NCBI GenBank assembly: GCA_001275005.1
Contig: JWZX01003041.1
Span: 1 to 16,257 of the forward strand
Length of the DNA: 16,257 nucleotides
Source of the DNA: Chrysochromulina tobinii
Taxonomy: Eukaryota; Haptophyta; Prymnesiales; Chrysochromulinaceae
Reading direction: 5' to 3'
Both the position numbers and the translations under genes were made by a program. This document shows, in pieces, positions 16,042 through 16,257 of the stretch (position 1 is the stretch's first letter; every line of letters starts with the position of its first letter). Below the pieces are notes generated by a model. That model was not told the DNA's origin. It did no database searches and saw nothing but the letters and a program-made list of their open reading frames with translations.

Positions 16042-16257
16042 CTGAGTAGGGGAGAGAGTGGTGGTGGCGAGGGCGGATGCGAGGGTGGCGGCGGCGACGG
16101 AGGTGGCGGGACCGGTGGCGGAAAAGGCGGAGGGGGCTAAGGAGGCGGAGGCGGCGGAGGCGATGGAGGTGGCAGAGACGGTGGGGGCGGCGGAGGCAGC
16201 GGAGGCGATGGATTGGTGAGGGGCGATGGAGATGGCAGGGGCGATGGTTGGGGGGGG
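16042..16257. repeat. G-rich low-complexity tract, likely intronic
   Basis: The plus strand is an imperfect 6-bp-type array (ggcgga, ggcgat, ggtggc). On the gene's sense strand this is a C-rich tract ending CTCCCCTACTCAG, which suits a polypyrimidine tract plus acceptor before exon 1. The frame continuous with exon 1 is open to the window end, so low-complexity coding cannot be excluded. Confidence 0.55.

Overview
The window holds one large, intron-rich eukaryotic gene on the minus strand, running from about 16041 down to its stop codon at 1070-1068. It encodes an axonemal dynein heavy chain. The 25 recognisable exons join into about 3864 codons: the end of the tail, the linker, six AAA modules, the stalk with its microtubule-binding domain, and the C-terminal domain. 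The C-terminus looks most like the inner-arm I1/f beta class (DNAH2; DHC10 in Chlamydomonas). Several hundred N-terminal residues lie beyond the right end of the window. The source is therefore a flagellated eukaryote. GC-rich coding sequence, small introns and introner-like repeats suggest a unicellular alga (for example a haptophyte, pelagophyte or prasinophyte), but the sequence does not fix the lineage.

Layout on the plus axis: 1-1067 is GC-rich 3' flank with short repeats, an AT-rich island and a small introner-like insertion just past the stop. 1068-4683 holds the C-terminal domain, AAA6 and AAA5. 4854-6162 holds the stalk and microtubule-binding domain. 6306-8312 holds AAA4 and AAA3. 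8491-10055 holds AAA2 and the AAA2/AAA3 junction. 10210-10923 holds AAA1. 11070-14056 holds the linker. 14241-16041 holds the tail end. 16042-16257 is G-rich low-complexity sequence, probably intron.

The unusual part is the introns. I place 24 of them (75-289 nt), each fixed by reading-frame continuity and by the expected dynein sequence across the join. They fall into recurring families. Family A ends (sense strand) in a GATTGCCTCCCTCATCAG-like acceptor and usually contains 10-11 bp tandem repeats with an ATCA core on the plus strand. Family B carries a GCATGC...GCTCACCACGGCGCC block and often ends in CCCCACAG. In 17 of 24 cases the downstream exon begins with GT, so donor and acceptor are both AG|GT-like. 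In many introns, exon sequence next to the splice site is duplicated inside the intron or at its other end. This is the signature expected of recent intron gain by introner insertion with target-site duplication, or by tandem duplication. Two further insertions with long direct repeats (21 bp in the 3' flank, 18 bp in antisense orientation inside an intron) support mobility.

Four single-nucleotide frame breaks interrupt otherwise well-conserved exons (about 15299-15316, 7656-7658, 4622-4624 and 1920-1922). Three lie in short G/C runs, so assembly or sequencing errors are the simplest explanation, but a decaying copy cannot be excluded from sequence alone.
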